Below, piece by piece: positions 62,975-64,000 of a DNA stretch of 64,000 nucleotides. Position numbers and translations under genes: made by a program. The DNA lies in contig NZ_JAULBC010000002.1 in assembly GCF_041060425.1 (NCBI RefSeq), positions 310,001 to 374,000 on the forward strand, written 5' to 3'. Every line of letters starts with the position of its first letter. Within the stretch, counting starts at the first letter, position 1. Source of the DNA: Danxiaibacter flavus (lineage in GTDB: Bacteria > Bacteroidota > Bacteroidia > Chitinophagales > Chitinophagaceae). The notes under the pieces are model-generated. The model did not search any database and was not told where the DNA came from. It saw only the letters and a program-made list of their open reading frames with translations.

Positions 62975-63652
62975 ATGCAAGATGTTTTATGTGATGTAAC
63001 GAGTTGTTTTCTATGCACTAACTGCATTCCGGAGTGGCGGGAGATTATTGCGATGAAGAAGCAAACGCGTTTATTTAAGAAGAATGAATCAATATTTAGT
63101 GAAGGCGATGATGTAAAAGGAATTTATTTCATTTATTCCGGTGCTGTGAAAATCCATAAACAGTGGAGCGATGAAAAAGATATGATCATTCGCTTTTCTT
63201 CTGCGGGAGACATATTGGGACACCGCGGTCTTGGCGGCGCCAATAAATATCCTGTTTCTGCAACAGCACTTGACACCACTAAAGCTTGTTTTATAACCAA
63301 TCAATTTCTTGAGACGCTCCTTCGCTCCAATCACGATCTCACTTACAAGCTGATGCATTTTTATGCAAGTGAATTACAAAAAGCCGAGCAACGGATGCGC
63401 AACCTCGCGCATATGGATGTGAAAGGACGAATTGCCGAGACGCTGCTTGATTTGAAGAAAGTCTTCGGCCTTAACGATGATGGATTTATTGGTGTTGTTA
63501 TTACCAGGCAGGATATTGCTTCTTACGCCGGCACTACTTATGAAACAGTCTTCAAGCTGTTCAATGATCTCACCAGCGAAGGGGTGATTGTCACGGAAGG
63601 GAAAAGTATTCGCGTTATAAATGAGGAGAAGCTGAGGAAAATGGTGGGGTGA
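62975..63652 (+). CDS. Crp/Fnr-family regulator with N-terminal cysteine cluster
   Basis: A 225-residue regulator: cyclic-nucleotide-binding-like beta-roll (about 30-140, 'IFSEGDDVKGIYFIYSGAVKIHK', 'GDILGHRGLGG'), dimer helix, and winged helix (about 165-220, 'VVITRQDIASYAGTTYETVFKLFNDL'). The N-terminus has Cys6, Cys11, Cys14 and Cys17 (C-x4-C-x2-C-x2-C), reminiscent of the Fe-S-binding region of FNR, so redox or oxygen sensing is plausible. Divergent from the ClC gene with a 19-bp inverted repeat between. Confidence 0.92.
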   Translation: MQDVLCDVTSCFLCTNCIPEWREIIAMKKQTRLFKKNESIFSEGDDVKGIYFIYSGAVKIHKQWSDEKDMIIRFSSAGDILGHRGLGGANKYPVSATALDTTKACFITNQFLETLLRSNHDLTYKLMHFYASELQKAEQRMRNLAHMDVKGRIAETLLDLKKVFGLNDDGFIGVVITRQDIASYAGTTYETVFKLFNDLTSEGVIVTEGKSIRVINEEKLRKMVG

Positions 63653-63654
63653 GG

Positions 63655-64000
63655 ACGAGGTGTCAGGTATCAGGTGTAAGGTGTGAGGTGTGAGGCAAAG
63701 GAAGGTGTCACAAGGTTTAACCTGGAAGGGTAGTTAATATAATTAAGAGGACAGCCAGACAACTTCTTTTCGCCACACGCGAATCTATTCTGCTATTTCA
63801 ACAATCACACCTATAGTTAATTCTTTAGATGCTGTTCATATTTTGAAAAAATTATAGCCGATTTTTTTTCTTAGCCTCCGACACGCAATCATCGCCCTTC
63901 CTATTTTTGACTTCTTACTTTTGAATTTAGACTTCACACTCATACCTCACACCTGATACCTGACACCTGATACCTGACACCTGAAACCTGATACCTGACT
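63655..64000. repeat. Word array, family C, at the window end
   Basis: Left arm 63655-63700 (GAGGTGTCAGGTATCAGGTG and so on) starts 2 bp after the regulator stop. The 200-bp spacer shows no gene. Right arm: family H words at 63907-63935 and family C words (CACCTGATACCTGACACC) from 63938 to the end of the window, where the array is cut. Confidence 0.9.

Overview
The window is about 64 kb from a Bacteroidota chromosome, most likely a member of Chitinophagaceae. The clues are a SusC/SusD pair, TonB receptors with an N-terminal carboxypeptidase-regulatory-like domain, LytS/LytTR signalling, paired RND efflux operons, several sites matching the Bacteroidota -7 promoter box (TAnnTTTG), and few purine-rich ribosome binding sites. 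The 5' end cuts into a susC gene. A run of exactly 100 N at 7053-7152 is a scaffold gap inside a repeat array. I saw no tRNA, rRNA or CRISPR.

Layout. 1-3.8 kb: end of a glycan-type uptake locus (SusC, SusD, lipoprotein), closed by a 20-bp-stem terminator. 4-6.8 kb: TonB receptor. 7.2-14.1 kb: small acetyltransferase, Na+/H+ antiporter with a broken 5' end, GH36 alpha-galactosidase, quinone oxidoreductase, DUF481 outer-membrane protein. 14.3-19.7 kb: OsmC/Fe-S fusion and pirin, then a compact operon of UbiA prenyltransferase, type III polyketide synthase, methyltransferase and FAD oxidoreductase, which predicts a phenolic-lipid or quinone-like product. 20.7-28.4 kb: YihY protein, PhnZ-like HD protein, a tetR-yceI-yceI-dsbA operon with twin operators, cyclophilin, Bcr/CflA pump. 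28.6-43.3 kb: M28 peptidase, KefB-type antiporter, divergent gluconeogenic genes fbp and pckA, an exported intradiol-dioxygenase-like protein, LytS/LytTR pair. 43.5-57.7 kb: an ArsR gene plus RND pump 1 (adaptor-pump-TolC), a LacI-type operator with a predicted ~90-nt RNA, a MITE-like element, and RND pump 2 (TolC-pump-adaptor). 58.5-64 kb: LacI regulator, MBL-fold nuclease-like protein, ClC channel divergent from a Crp/Fnr regulator.

The most unusual signal is not a gene. Nearly every longer intergenic gap (19 loci) holds a 'word array': a degenerate 8-25 bp word repeated in one orientation, a spacer, then the same or a related word in reverse complement. The words differ between loci (TTACGGTC; CAGGTATCAGGTGT; GTACTTCGTAATTC; CAAAAGTAAAAATTC; ACGTATCACGTACAACTT; and others) but some recur. 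Wherever the words can be oriented, the G/A-rich form is on the left and the C/T-rich form on the right, so RNA from either strand meets the purine arm first. Several genes take their stop codon and last residues from an array word. A tandem duplication at 42.2-43.1 kb has nearly identical flanks but rebuilt arrays, so the arrays turn over far faster than their surroundings.
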